Below are positions 22,300-31,040 of a stretch of 64,000 nucleotides of DNA, piece after piece; within the stretch, counting starts at the first letter, position 1, and each line of letters begins with the position of its first letter. Where the stretch lies: assembly GCF_000020725.1 (NCBI RefSeq), contig NC_011146.1:2479501-2543500 (forward strand), in the 5' to 3' direction. The notes under the pieces are model-generated. The model did not search any database. It worked only from the letters and a program-made list of their open reading frames with translations, and was not told the DNA's origin. Source of the DNA: Citrifermentans bemidjiense Bem. GTDB taxonomy: Bacteria; Desulfobacterota; Desulfuromonadia; Geobacterales; Geobacteraceae. The position numbers and the translations under genes are program-made.

Positions 22300-23526
22300 A
22301 TGATCAGCATCGAGCAAGCGCAACGCACCGTCTTCGAGCAGATAGTCCCGCTGGAAACGGAGAATGTTCCGGTCTCCCAGGGGCTGAACCGGGTTACTCC
22401 GGAGAACCATCTCGCCCCCTGGGACATCCCCGCTGCTGACAACTCCGCCATGGACGGCTTCGCTTTCCGCCACCAAAGCGCTGACCCGGTCGAGCTGAAG
22501 ATAACCGGTTTTCTCCCTGCCGGGGAGGTCATAAACGATTCGGTTCCCGCCGGGTGCGCCATCAGGATCATGACCGGAGCCCCCATCCCTCCCGGATGCG
22601 ACACCGTGGTTCCCATCGAGGACGTAGAGTTGCAGGGGGATCTGGTCCGGCTTAAGTCGCCGGTGAAGGCTGGCAACCACGTCCGCAGGCGTGGCGAGGA
22701 CATAGCCTGCGGCAACGTCGTCATACCTGCCGGCTCCGTGCTCCGCCCCCCGGAGATCGGCATGCTCTGCGCCATGGGAAAAACGTCCTTGTCGCTTTAC
22801 CGCAAAGCGAGAGTCGCCATCCTCGCCACCGGCGATGAACTTCTCGAACCAGGATCCCCCCCCTCCCCCGGCAAGCTCATCGACAGCAACAGTTACAGCC
22901 TCGCCGCGCAGGTCGTCGAAGCGGGAGGCGAACCCATTGTCCTCGGTATCGCCGCAGACACGCTTGAGGAGACCTGCGACAAGATCAAGGCGGGGTTGGA
23001 CGCGGACATGCTGGTCGTCTCGGGAGGGGTATCGGTCGGGGACAGGGATTACGTCAAGGCGGCCATAGAGCGGTTGGGAGGCGAGATCCAGTTCTGGAAG
23101 GTCAACATGAAGCCGGGTAAGCCGTTGGCCTTCGCGCACCTGAAGGGTAGGCCTATCTTCGCCCTTCCCGGAAACCCTGTTGCCGCCATGGTCTCCTTCG
23201 AACTCTTCGTGCGCCCCTCTATCTTGAAAGCGATGGGACATAGGCGCATCCTCCGTCCCGTGGTGAACGCGCTCTTGCAGGAGCGCGCCAGCAACAACGG
23301 GGAGCGGCCGCACCTGGTGCGGGGCATCGTCTCCCGGCACGGAGAGCGCTATGAGGTCTCCACTACGGGCAATCAAAGCTCGGGAAGACTCTCCTCCTTG
23401 ACCTTGGGCAACGGCTTGATGAAGCTGGCACCCCAGTCGACGCAGGAAGCGGGGAGCGAGGTAGAGGTCATGCTCCTGGACCGGTGGTTTGAACAGGGGG
23501 GGCTCGAAGATGACGGCGTTGCCTGA
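22300..23526 (+). CDS. moeA: molybdopterin molybdenumtransferase
   Basis: 408 residues from ATG 22300, with GAGGGAG upstream. MoeA inserts molybdenum into adenylylated molybdopterin, the last step of Mo-cofactor synthesis needed by enzymes such as the formate dehydrogenase at 60-63 kb. Motifs: APWDIPAADNSAMDGFAF (about 46-63), MTGAPIPPGCDTVVPIED, the MogA-like domain with ATGDELLEPG, SGGVSVGDRDYV and LPGNPVAAMVSFELFV. The C-terminal domain IV is complete. The 3' end overlaps a 19-codon frame and is 39 bases before the TauE gene, so they may be cotranscribed. A 60-base copy of its 3' part lies at 24401. Confidence 0.97.
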   Translation: MISIEQAQRTVFEQIVPLETENVPVSQGLNRVTPENHLAPWDIPAADNSAMDGFAFRHQSADPVELKITGFLPAGEVINDSVPAGCAIRIMTGAPIPPGCDTVVPIEDVELQGDLVRLKSPVKAGNHVRRRGEDIACGNVVIPAGSVLRPPEIGMLCAMGKTSLSLYRKARVAILATGDELLEPGSPPSPGKLIDSNSYSLAAQVVEAGGEPIVLGIAADTLEETCDKIKAGLDADMLVVSGGVSVGDRDYVKAAIERLGGEIQFWKVNMKPGKPLAFAHLKGRPIFALPGNPVAAMVSFELFVRPSILKAMGHRRILRPVVNALLQERASNNGERPHLVRGIVSRHGERYEVSTTGNQSSGRLSSLTLGNGLMKLAPQSTQEAGSEVEVMLLDRWFEQGGLEDDGVA

Positions 23527-23569
23527 AGTTCTCGACCTGGAACTCTATCCCGAGAGGGTGCGCCTGTGA
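23510..23569 (+). CDS. 19-codon ORF between moeA and tauE (uncertain)
   Basis: ATG 23510 follows GGGGGG eight bases earlier, inside the end of moeA. The frame reads MTALPEVLDLELYPERVRL and stops at a TGA that overlaps the GTG start of the next gene. It may be a coupling leader peptide, or the relic of a gene lost between moeA and tauE. The only evidence is its position. Confidence 0.25.
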   Translation: MTALPEVLDLELYPERVRL

Positions 23570-24303
23570 CCTTGCCGCTTCTGACATTGTTATTGGCTGC
23601 GGTGCTCGTGGTCGCCGCCCTTTATTCCAGCGTAGGGCACGGCGGCGCTTCGGGCTACATCGCAACCCTGGCCCTTTTCAGCGTTGCGCCTGCTGCCTTC
23701 AAGCCGACCGCGCTGGTTCTGAACCTTGTGGTAGCCGGCGTGGCCACCTGCATATTCTTCCGCGCCGGCCACTTCTCCTGGCGGCTATTCTGGCCCTTCG
23801 CCGTCACCTCGATCCCTTGCAGCTTCATCGGCGGCTACTTGAGCCTCCCGGACCACATCTACAAGCCGTTGGTGGGGCTCGTACTGGTTGCTTCCGCACT
23901 CCGCCTCAGCTTCCACAGCGAAAGGAAGACCGAGCCGGTCCGACACCCCTCCATGCCGGTCGCGTTTTTGGCCGGCGCGCTGCTGGGCCTTCTCTCCGGT
24001 CTTACCGGGGTGGGGGGAGGAATTTTTCTCAGCCCGTTGCTCCTGCTGCTCAATTGGGGGAAAGTCAGGGAAGTGTCCGCGGTCGCGGCGCTGTTCATCC
24101 TGGTGAACTCCGCGGCAGGGCTCCTCGGGCATCTCAGCAGCCTGCAGCAGATCCCCTCTTTCGTTCCGCCGCTCGCGTTCGCAGCGCTTTCCGGTGGAGT
24201 AATAGGGTCGTATCTAGGGAGCGCAAGGCTCCCGGTGGCGGGAATAGTGAAGGCGTTGTCTTTGGTGCTAATGGTGGCGGGGTTCAAAATGCTGCTGGTG
24301 TAG
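23566..24303 (+). CDS. TauE/SafE-family membrane exporter
   Basis: 245 residues from GTG 23566. Eight hydrophobic segments are seen, with the two half-repeats typical of TauE/SafE: VVAALYSSVGHGGASGYIA near the N-terminus and LGLLSGLTGVGGGIFLSPLLLLLNW near residue 140. Family members export sulfite, sulfoacetate or other organosulfur anions through the inner membrane. No sulfur-metabolism genes are next to it. About 170 bases of a closely similar but not identical gene remain at 25418. Confidence 0.93.
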   Translation: MTLPLLTLLLAAVLVVAALYSSVGHGGASGYIATLALFSVAPAAFKPTALVLNLVVAGVATCIFFRAGHFSWRLFWPFAVTSIPCSFIGGYLSLPDHIYKPLVGLVLVASALRLSFHSERKTEPVRHPSMPVAFLAGALLGLLSGLTGVGGGIFLSPLLLLLNWGKVREVSAVAALFILVNSAAGLLGHLSSLQQIPSFVPPLAFAALSGGVIGSYLGSARLPVAGIVKALSLVLMVAGFKMLLV

Positions 24304-24465
24304 GCTTTGGTAGGCGAAGCGATTCTTTGAACGCATGGCCCCAGCCCGCCGCTGGAACGGGGCGAAGATCTTATCCGCATCGGCCATGTCGAACCCCATC
24401 CCGTTGGCCTTCGCGCACCGAAGGGTAGGCCTATCTTCGCCCTTCCCGGAAACCCTGTTACCATC
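24304..24465. pseudogene. chimeric scar made of kinase and moeA fragments
   Basis: Just after tauE, 24310-24325 reads GTAGGCGAAGCGATTC, identical to 25586-25601 at the 3' end of the kinase gene. 24326-24406 is a close copy of bases 25717-25797 of that kinase gene, and 24401-24465 is a close copy of moeA bases about 23127-23185. The switch between the last two falls on the shared CCGTTG. Both copies keep the + strand orientation of the sources and have small indels. Non-functional. Confidence 0.85.
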
Positions 24466-24480
24466 TATCATTGCTCGCGC

Positions 24481-25083
24481 TCAGTTGCGTATCCAGCCCA
24501 TCGCAATCGGGCGGGCCAGCAGGTATCGATACAGGCGCTCGGTCATACTGGTTATGGATGCACCCAAGACACGCCAAAGCGGCGACACGATGCTATAGGT
24601 ACAGGCCGCGACACCGACTGCACCTACCATATCGAGCGGAAAATGCACGCCCAGGAACACCCGCGCCCAGGCCACGCACAGCCCCGTCAGCATCGTAGCG
24701 ATACCCCATTCGCCCGCGCCATCCAACAGCAGGGTCAGTCCGACCCCGGCAAACACGGTCATGTGATCGCTCGGGAACGACGGGTCGGCCGCGTGCTGAA
24801 TCCAGGCATGACCGAGTCCGATCATGAAGGGGCGCGGGTGGGGCCAGACCACACCGACGATCTGGTTTGCCGCGACACCCAGCAAGGCAATCAGACACGA
24901 CTTGATCGCCAGGTTTCGTCGTGCATAATCACCCTGCAGCCAAAGACCAAGCAGCAGCAGCGGAATCAGGTCGATCAGGTAATCGGCCATGCCGATGGAG
25001 GCTTGCACCAACCAAGCTGGGGTATAGTTGCCGCCGTTAATGTGCAGGAATAAAGTGCGGTTTAAGGCTTCGATTTCGTTCAT
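24481..25083 (-). CDS. PAP2-family phosphatase (BcrC-like undecaprenyl-diphosphatase)
   Basis: 200 residues from ATG 25083 (MNEIEALNRTLF). Five or six membrane spans. The three phosphatase motifs are present: RPFMIGLGHAW (Arg-Pro of KxxxxxxRP), SFPSDHMTVFAG (PSDH) and ARVFLGVHFPLDM (His nucleophile and Asp). This is the order of BcrC-type undecaprenyl-pyrophosphate phosphatases, which recycle the lipid carrier of the cell wall and can give bacitracin tolerance. It lies inside the rearranged segment between the two sets of fragments, which suggests it came in with, or was spared by, the rearrangement. Confidence 0.9.
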   Translation of the reverse strand: MNEIEALNRTLFLHINGGNYTPAWLVQASIGMADYLIDLIPLLLLGLWLQGDYARRNLAIKSCLIALLGVAANQIVGVVWPHPRPFMIGLGHAWIQHAADPSFPSDHMTVFAGVGLTLLLDGAGEWGIATMLTGLCVAWARVFLGVHFPLDMVGAVGVAACTYSIVSPLWRVLGASITSMTERLYRYLLARPIAMGWIRN

Positions 25084-25417
25084 TGTTTCTCGGTGTCCAA
25101 TAGGATTTAGGTTGGGCAATGGCTTTGGCAAGTGCACCAGGATCAGGTATGCGATTGATGCGGGAACCCAACGGTACAAAGTTGATATCGAAACTCCAAG
25201 ATTTGTCTGATCCCGAAGATAGTGGCGAAAATCGAGTGAATGGCATTGCAACGTACGTCATTTCTCATCGAAACTCGCTGAGATAGTACGTTGGGGAGAA
25301 TACAGTTTCAAGAATTATTTTTGAGAACCCGTGCCACTAATTTTCCGCCGCTTGGCTGGGAGCACAGCAATCTGACAGCGATTATGTGTGGCGTAGCAGC
25401 GTGAAGATGGGTGCAGG
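25084..25417. other. non-coding upstream region of the PAP2 gene
   Basis: About 330 bases of lower GC than the surroundings. No start codon with a ribosome site and no known motif is seen. It ends abruptly where similarity to tauE begins. Confidence 0.4.
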
Positions 25418-25587
25418 ATGCCGGTCGCGTTTTTAGCTGGTGCGCTGCTGGGCCTTACCTCCGGTCTTACCGGGGTGGGTGGAGGACTTTTCCTCAGCCC
25501 GTTGCTCCTGCTGCTCAATTGGGGGAAGGTCAGGGAAGTATCCGCGGTAGCGGCGCTGTTCATCCTGGCGAACTCGGTGGCGGGTAG
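25418..25587 (+). pseudogene. truncated second tauE copy
   Basis: These bases encode MPVAFLAGALLGLTSGLTGV and continue to FILANSVAG, matching residues about 131-186 of the TauE protein at 23566. Differences are mostly at third codon positions. Both ends of the gene are missing. The mainly synonymous differences mean it diverged as a working paralog before truncation and is not a fresh duplication. Confidence 0.85.
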
Positions 25588-25597
25588 GCGAAGCGAT

Positions 25598-27535
25598 TCA
25601 ACTTTCCAGCGTGAAGTAGAAGGTGGCTCCCTTGTCCGGCTCGCCCTCTGCCCAGATTCTTCCGCCGTGCCGCTTGATGATCTTTTCCACGGTCGCAAGG
25701 CCGATGCCCGAACCTTTGAACGCATCGGCCCCGGCCAGCCGCTGGAAGGGGACGAAGAGCTTATCCGCATCGGCCATGTCGAACCCCATCCCGTTGTCCT
25801 TGATGAAGTAGACCGGTTTTGCCCCCCCTCCCCTCACACCGAACTCGATGTATCCCTCTTCACGGCCACCGGTATATTTCCAGGCGTTGCCCAGGAGGTT
25901 TTCCAGCGCAGTCCTCAACAGCCGGGGGTCGGCATTGACCTTTGTCTCTTCCGCTATCACTGTGGTTATCCTGCGCGGCGGCTCGGCCAGATAAAATTCC
26001 GCGAGTATCACCTGTACCATCTCGCTGATGTCGAAATCCTCTCGCATCAAATTCCCATGGGTCGAACGCGAGAAGGAAAGCAGCGTCTCGATCATTGTGT
26101 TCATGCGCAATACCGACTGTTCGAGGGTCTGCACGCTTTGCCGGCACTCGGGGGTGTCGCTGCTGCATAGCATCTCGATGTGCTGGCCGGCAAGGGACAT
26201 GATGTTCAAGGGCTGCCGCAGGTCGTGGGATATCATCCGGTTGAAGGCATCCAGTTCCTGGTTTCTCTCCTCCAGTTCGGCTAGGTGCGCCCCCAGGTCG
26301 GCGTTCAGCCGGGCGATCTCCTCTTCCGCCCTCTTGCGCTCCGTTATGTCCCTGGCAACATGAACCGTTCCGATAGATTTGCCGTCCGCCGCAACAAGGG
26401 GCGTGGTGCTGACCAGAAAGGTCCCGGACAGGTGGGGATCGTAGACCTCGACAATGTGCTGCATATTGTCCATCAAGCTCTGGCCGTGGGGGCAGAAATG
26501 AGGCGGCGCATTCTCCCCGTGAAGAACCTGGTAGCAAAAAAGCCCGACACACCCGTCGGCGCTGATATGGACCCGCTGCGCCATGGCCTCGTTGACCCGG
26601 ACGATGCGGCACTTTTCGTCTAGTATGGCGATGAGATCGGGGACGCTGTTGAAAGTGCTTTCCCATTCCTCCTTCGCTCGCAATAACGCCGCTTCCGTTT
26701 TTTTCGTCTGGGTGATGTCCAAGGCTATGCCTGCCATCCGCAGCGGTTTCCCCTGGCTATCGTAGAAGGCGTGCCCTTTGCTCATCACCCACCGCACCTG
26801 TCCGTCTTGCAATATCACCCTCAGCTCTACTGCATATTCGGACTTGTCCTGCAAAGCCCTCTGAACCGCTTGGTCTACCCTCTGCCGGTCCTCCTCCGCT
26901 ACGGCGTCGAGGAAAGCTTCGTAGGTCATCTGAAAGTCGTGAGGATAGCCGAACAACTCCTTGCACCTGTCGCTCCAGACCAGGTCCCCTGTCAGCAGAT
27001 CGTAGTGCCATATGCCGATATCCGCCGCCAATGCCGCGAAGCGGAGCATCTCCTCGCTCTGGGTAAGCGCCTCCTCTGCCCTGCTCCGCTCGGAGATCTC
27101 AACTTGCAGTGCCCGGATGGCCTGCATCAGTTCCTTGGTACGTTTCTGTACCAGTTCCTCCGCATCGCGGCCGATGGAGGACAGGCCGATCAGCGTATTT
27201 TGCCTGTCCAGTATCGGGGAGAGCGTCAGTGAGACGAAAACCTGGCTGCCGTCTTTGCGCCGGCGGTAGCGGTCATAGTGCCGGGATCGCTTCTCCTTTT
27301 GCACCTCTTGCAGCTCCGCCGCGATCTCGCCGGGGCGCTCCAAAGATTCCAGTACGGAAATATCGCAGCCTACAGCTTCCTTTGCGGAATACCCATAGAG
27401 CCTGGTCGCAGCGGGGTTCCAGCTGCTGATGGTACCGTCCAAGTTCATTCCGACAATCGCGTCGCCAGACGATTCCACCATTGCTGCCAATTTGTCTGCG
27501 TCCATGGGCATGGCCGCGCCGTCACCCCGCTTCAT
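25598..27535 (-). CDS. cytoplasmic three-PAS sensor histidine kinase
   Basis: 645 residues from ATG 27535, with GGGAGG upstream. PAS units lie at about 12-135 (SSGDAIVGMNLDGTISSWNP), 165-285 (IGIWHYDLLTGDLVW, ending AGIALDITQTKK) and 290-410. The third contains CVGLFCYQVLHG and HFCPHGQSL, a Cys/His pattern seen in Geobacter PAS sensors that may bind a metal or haem. The HisKA box is MISHDLRQPLN (His about 436), and the ATPase domain has ENLLGNAWKYT, DNGMGFD and GSGIGLATV. There is no membrane segment, receiver or adjacent regulator. Its 3' end abuts the truncated tauE copy. Confidence 0.93.
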   Translation of the reverse strand: MKRGDGAAMPMDADKLAAMVESSGDAIVGMNLDGTISSWNPAATRLYGYSAKEAVGCDISVLESLERPGEIAAELQEVQKEKRSRHYDRYRRRKDGSQVFVSLTLSPILDRQNTLIGLSSIGRDAEELVQKRTKELMQAIRALQVEISERSRAEEALTQSEEMLRFAALAADIGIWHYDLLTGDLVWSDRCKELFGYPHDFQMTYEAFLDAVAEEDRQRVDQAVQRALQDKSEYAVELRVILQDGQVRWVMSKGHAFYDSQGKPLRMAGIALDITQTKKTEAALLRAKEEWESTFNSVPDLIAILDEKCRIVRVNEAMAQRVHISADGCVGLFCYQVLHGENAPPHFCPHGQSLMDNMQHIVEVYDPHLSGTFLVSTTPLVAADGKSIGTVHVARDITERKRAEEEIARLNADLGAHLAELEERNQELDAFNRMISHDLRQPLNIMSLAGQHIEMLCSSDTPECRQSVQTLEQSVLRMNTMIETLLSFSRSTHGNLMREDFDISEMVQVILAEFYLAEPPRRITTVIAEETKVNADPRLLRTALENLLGNAWKYTGGREEGYIEFGVRGGGAKPVYFIKDNGMGFDMADADKLFVPFQRLAGADAFKGSGIGLATVEKIIKRHGGRIWAEGEPDKGATFYFTLES

Positions 27536-27907
27536 GTCTTTGCCTCCCGTGCGCGCCGGTTTTCTTGCAGTACCGCGCCAGCAAGTGTTATAGGGGGTAT
27601 CCCCCTGAAAGACAAGTGCGAATTATAACACTTTAATATTGACGATGCGCACAGAGATGATCTGTCGAGACAATTGAAATACTGGCTGAGGGTAAGGTGA
27701 GTCCGTCACTCGCAGGAGGGATGATATCTCTTTCCATGAACATCTGTCAGAGACGCAGCGTTTACTGTTACGGTAGTAATCGCCAAAGGCACAGGTGCCT
27801 GACATTTGTGATTTCTGTGGTATTTAAGTAAGGTGGAAAATATTCGGAAGGCTTATTTACTGTATCAGCAATTGCCGACGATGGTATCAATGGTTCTGGA
27901 GGGGTCC
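27536..27907. other. non-coding divergent region
   Basis: It separates the leftward kinase gene from the rightward binding-protein gene. There is a short GGGGTATCCCCC dyad at about 27595-27606. Otherwise AT-rich, with GGAGGGG at 27898-27904 as the ribosome site of the next gene. No other feature is seen. Confidence 0.4.
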
Positions 27908-28753
27908 ATGTGCTCAAAGCTGCATACCTGCTGTATCGCTTTCGCAATCCTTCTATTGCTTGCCTTGCCTGCACTGTCAGCAGAGCCAGCGAAAAGAAGC
28001 TATACATTGGCAGTTGTCCCCAATCAGCCTGCCATAACACTGCACAAGAACTGGACCCCTTTCGTGCAGTACCTCTCCAAGCAACTGGGCGTGGAAATCG
28101 AGTTGAAGCTTTACGACAAGATCGACGTCTTTCTGTCGGAGACGCAGAAAGGCGCGGCGGATCTCATTTATTCCGCACCGAACATGTTCTATCTCGCCTA
28201 CCAGAAGCAGAAATACGTTCCGCTGGTGCGCAGCTCCCATCCGTTGCAGGGGCAGGTCTTCGTGAGAAAGGACTCCCCCTACCTCAAGGTGAGCGATCTC
28301 AAGGGTAAGACGATCGCTTCCGTCGGGCCCAGATCCATCTGCAGCGTCATCACCCGCCACGCGCTGCTCACCGGCCAGGGCGCCATCGACTACAACTCGA
28401 CCTTCAGTGGATCGACCATCAACGTGGCCAAGAGCGTCCTATTGGGGAAGGTCGACGCCGGCGTCACCCTTGACACCAGCGTCATCAACGACGCCCCCGA
28501 AATGCTCAGCGAGTTCCGCGTCATCCTGCGGACGGAGAAGATAGCGCCGCACCCTTTGGCGGCCCACCCCCGCGTCCCCAAAAAGCTCCAGGATGCCGTG
28601 ACCAGGGCGGTGCTAGCCCTGGACCAGTCGGAGGAAGGGCGCAGGATGCTGAAGGACGTGAAGCTTGTGGACCCGATAAAGGCGAACTTCAAGCGGGATT
28701 ACAGCTTCTTTGCCAAGGTCGATCTTGAGGGACCTCGGCAACAGGCGAAGTAG
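27908..28753 (+). CDS. PhnD-type periplasmic substrate-binding protein
   Basis: 281 residues from ATG 27908, chosen for the GGAGGGG just before it. A signal peptide ends at LPALSAEP. The mature part is a type-2 periplasmic binding fold of the phosphate/phosphite/phosphonate family: YTLAVVPNQPAITLHKNWTPF, LYDKIDVFLSETQKGAADLIYSAP, GQVFVRKDSPYLKVSDLKGKTIASVG, and STINVAKSVLLGKVDAGVTLDT. No permease or ATPase gene follows. Instead a membrane kinase starts ten bases downstream, so this protein probably presents a ligand to that kinase. The ligand is unknown. Confidence 0.9.
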   Translation: MCSKLHTCCIAFAILLLLALPALSAEPAKRSYTLAVVPNQPAITLHKNWTPFVQYLSKQLGVEIELKLYDKIDVFLSETQKGAADLIYSAPNMFYLAYQKQKYVPLVRSSHPLQGQVFVRKDSPYLKVSDLKGKTIASVGPRSICSVITRHALLTGQGAIDYNSTFSGSTINVAKSVLLGKVDAGVTLDTSVINDAPEMLSEFRVILRTEKIAPHPLAAHPRVPKKLQDAVTRAVLALDQSEEGRRMLKDVKLVDPIKANFKRDYSFFAKVDLEGPRQQAK

Positions 28754-28762
28754 CCCAGCCAG

Positions 28763-31024
28763 ATGACGAGCCGCCTCGAAGTAAAGATCATCGTCTCCCT
28801 CGCCCTCATCCTCACCTTGCTCATCGCCGTTTACGGCTGGTGGATCGGTAGCCGGCAGACCTCCGTCTACATTCAGACCCTCTCGGACAACCTGCGCATC
28901 CTCTCCCGCAGCAACGCCGACAACGCGGCCCATTTCATGGTGATAAAGGAATACGCCGGCTTGGAAGCGCACATGCTGGACAGTGCCAACCTCCCCGAGG
29001 TGGTCAGCATCCAGGTCGCCGAACCGGACGGGAACCTTCTGTGCAACGTCGTGCGCCCCAACCGCGCCGACCTGCCCAAGGTGAGCTACGACGTGAAGTG
29101 GGTCAGGGTGCCGCAGGGGTCCCAACCCGTTCTGAAGCGCGAGGGAAACCAACTGGTGAGCTGGTCTCCCATCGTCGCCGGCGAAAAGCTTGGCTGGGTA
29201 AAGATCGCCCTGAGCCTGGATACGGCCCAGCGGCTCCTGCATGCAACCTGGCGCAGCACGCTTGTCATCGGTGCGCTCTGGATCATTGTGGGAACCGTGC
29301 TGATGGCACTGGTGGTCAAGCCGCCGCTGCGGGCGGTCCGGGAGCTGGCCCGCTTCGCCCATGAGCTGCAAAACCGGAAGGGTGCGCAGGTCTCGGTGTC
29401 GCGCGGGGTTTACGAAATCGACATGTTGACCGATGCTCTGAACCATTCGTCTGGGGAACTCCTTTTGGCCGAGCAGCGCCTGTTAGCGGAACAGGAACGC
29501 CTCTCCGTAACGCTGCAATCCATCGGCGACGGCGTCATCGCCACCGACACCGAGAGCAGAATCGTGCTGGTCAACCACGTCGCCGAGCTTATGACCGGCT
29601 GGACCGAGAAACAGGCCACAGGCGTAGGCCTGGACCAGGTCCTTTGCATCGAGCCAAGCGACTCCCTCCCGGACGTCGGGGAAGAGCTTCAGGCGGTAAT
29701 GGAGCGAAGACAGACCATAGAGCTCTCCGGCCTGCACCGGGTGTGGTCCCGGGACGGCGTTTCCCGCACGGTAACCGTGATCGGCGCTCCCATCATAGAC
29801 AGCGCGGCCCGGCTGGCAGGTATGGTGCTAGTGATCCGCGACCTGACGGAGAAGGCGAAGATGGAGGCCGAGAAGACGGGGCTTGCCGAGCAACTGCTTC
29901 AGTCGCAGAAGATGGAGGCTGTAGGCAAGCTGGCCGGAGGGGTGGCGCATGATTTCAACAACATGCTGGGGGTCATCATAGGCAATGCCGAGCTGGCCAT
30001 GATGGAAGTCGAGCCTTCAGGGAAACTCCATGAACGGCTGCAGGGGATCCTCGATGCCGCGAACCGCTCCGCCGATATCACCCGCCAACTGCTCGCTTTC
30101 TCCCGCCAGCAGCACGCAAAGCCCAAGGTACTCGATCTGAACGAAGTGATCGCAAAGATGCTGAAGATGCTGCACAGGCTGATAGGCGAGGATATCGAGG
30201 TCGTCTGGTCGCCGGGACGGGACATCTGGAAAGTGAAACTGGATCCGACCCAGTTGGACCAGATCATGGCCAACCTCTGCGTCAACGCCAGGGACGCCAT
30301 AGCGGGAATCGGGAGAATGGACATCCGGACGGAGAACGTCGAATTGTCACCTGAGCAAAAAAACCCCGCGGTAGAAATGCCCCAGGGAAGGTGCGTGATG
30401 CTGGAGGTGAGCGACAGTGGCTGCGGCATGAGGCGCGAGGTGATGGAAAGGATCTTCGAACCCTTCTACACCACAAAGGAGGTCGGGCGCGGAACTGGGC
30501 TTGGGCTCGCGACCGTTTTCGGTATCGTGAAGCAAAACGACGGGCACATCGAGGTGCAGAGCGAGCCCGGGGCCGGTACCAGCTTCAGGATCTATTTCCC
30601 TGCTGTCGAGGAGGAAGTTCAGGAGCATCAAAACAGGAGCGTCGTGGCTATAAGGGGGAACGAGACCATACTCATAGTGGAGGACGAGCCGTCCATCAAT
30701 GCGCTTGCCACCACCATGCTGTCCGAGCTTGGGTACCGGGTTCTGTCGGCGGGGACCCCTGGCGAGGCTGTGAAGATGGCGGACGGCGGCCAGATGAAGA
30801 TAGACCTGTTGCTGACGGACATCATAATGCCGGGCATGAACGGGCGCGATTTGTCGGAGCTGCTGCAACGGTCGTATCCCGACATGAAGTGCCTGTTCAT
30901 GTCGGGATATACAGCGGACATCATCTCGGAGCGCGGCAACATCGGACGAGAGGTCTGCTTCGTGCAAAAGCCCTTTACCACGCAGGCGCTGGCGGCGAAG
31001 GTCAGAGAGGCGCTGCAGGCTTAG
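28763..31024 (+). CDS. membrane hybrid histidine kinase paired with the PhnD-like protein
   Basis: 753 residues. Membrane segments lie at about 9-29 and 167-192, enclosing a periplasmic domain (AGLEAHMLDSANLPEVVSIQ). Then a HAMP-like linker, a PAS unit about 245-360 (IGDGVIATDTESRIVLVNH), the kinase core with GGVAHDFNNM (His396), an ATPase domain (NLCVNARDAIAG, DSGCGM, GRGTGLGLA) and a receiver with Asp686 (LLTDIIMPGMNG). The sibling at 6125 has the same core design. Spacing to the binding-protein gene is ten bases, so they are one operon and probably one sensing system. Confidence 0.94.
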   Translation: MTSRLEVKIIVSLALILTLLIAVYGWWIGSRQTSVYIQTLSDNLRILSRSNADNAAHFMVIKEYAGLEAHMLDSANLPEVVSIQVAEPDGNLLCNVVRPNRADLPKVSYDVKWVRVPQGSQPVLKREGNQLVSWSPIVAGEKLGWVKIALSLDTAQRLLHATWRSTLVIGALWIIVGTVLMALVVKPPLRAVRELARFAHELQNRKGAQVSVSRGVYEIDMLTDALNHSSGELLLAEQRLLAEQERLSVTLQSIGDGVIATDTESRIVLVNHVAELMTGWTEKQATGVGLDQVLCIEPSDSLPDVGEELQAVMERRQTIELSGLHRVWSRDGVSRTVTVIGAPIIDSAARLAGMVLVIRDLTEKAKMEAEKTGLAEQLLQSQKMEAVGKLAGGVAHDFNNMLGVIIGNAELAMMEVEPSGKLHERLQGILDAANRSADITRQLLAFSRQQHAKPKVLDLNEVIAKMLKMLHRLIGEDIEVVWSPGRDIWKVKLDPTQLDQIMANLCVNARDAIAGIGRMDIRTENVELSPEQKNPAVEMPQGRCVMLEVSDSGCGMRREVMERIFEPFYTTKEVGRGTGLGLATVFGIVKQNDGHIEVQSEPGAGTSFRIYFPAVEEEVQEHQNRSVVAIRGNETILIVEDEPSINALATTMLSELGYRVLSAGTPGEAVKMADGGQMKIDLLLTDIIMPGMNGRDLSELLQRSYPDMKCLFMSGYTADIISERGNIGREVCFVQKPFTTQALAAKVREALQA

Positions 31025-31040
31025 CTAAGGCACCTCATGT

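Noticed and set aside
24335-24598. Plus-strand frame spanning the chimeric scar
   Set aside because: It is built from fragments of kinase and moeA antisense or shifted frames and has no ribosome site.
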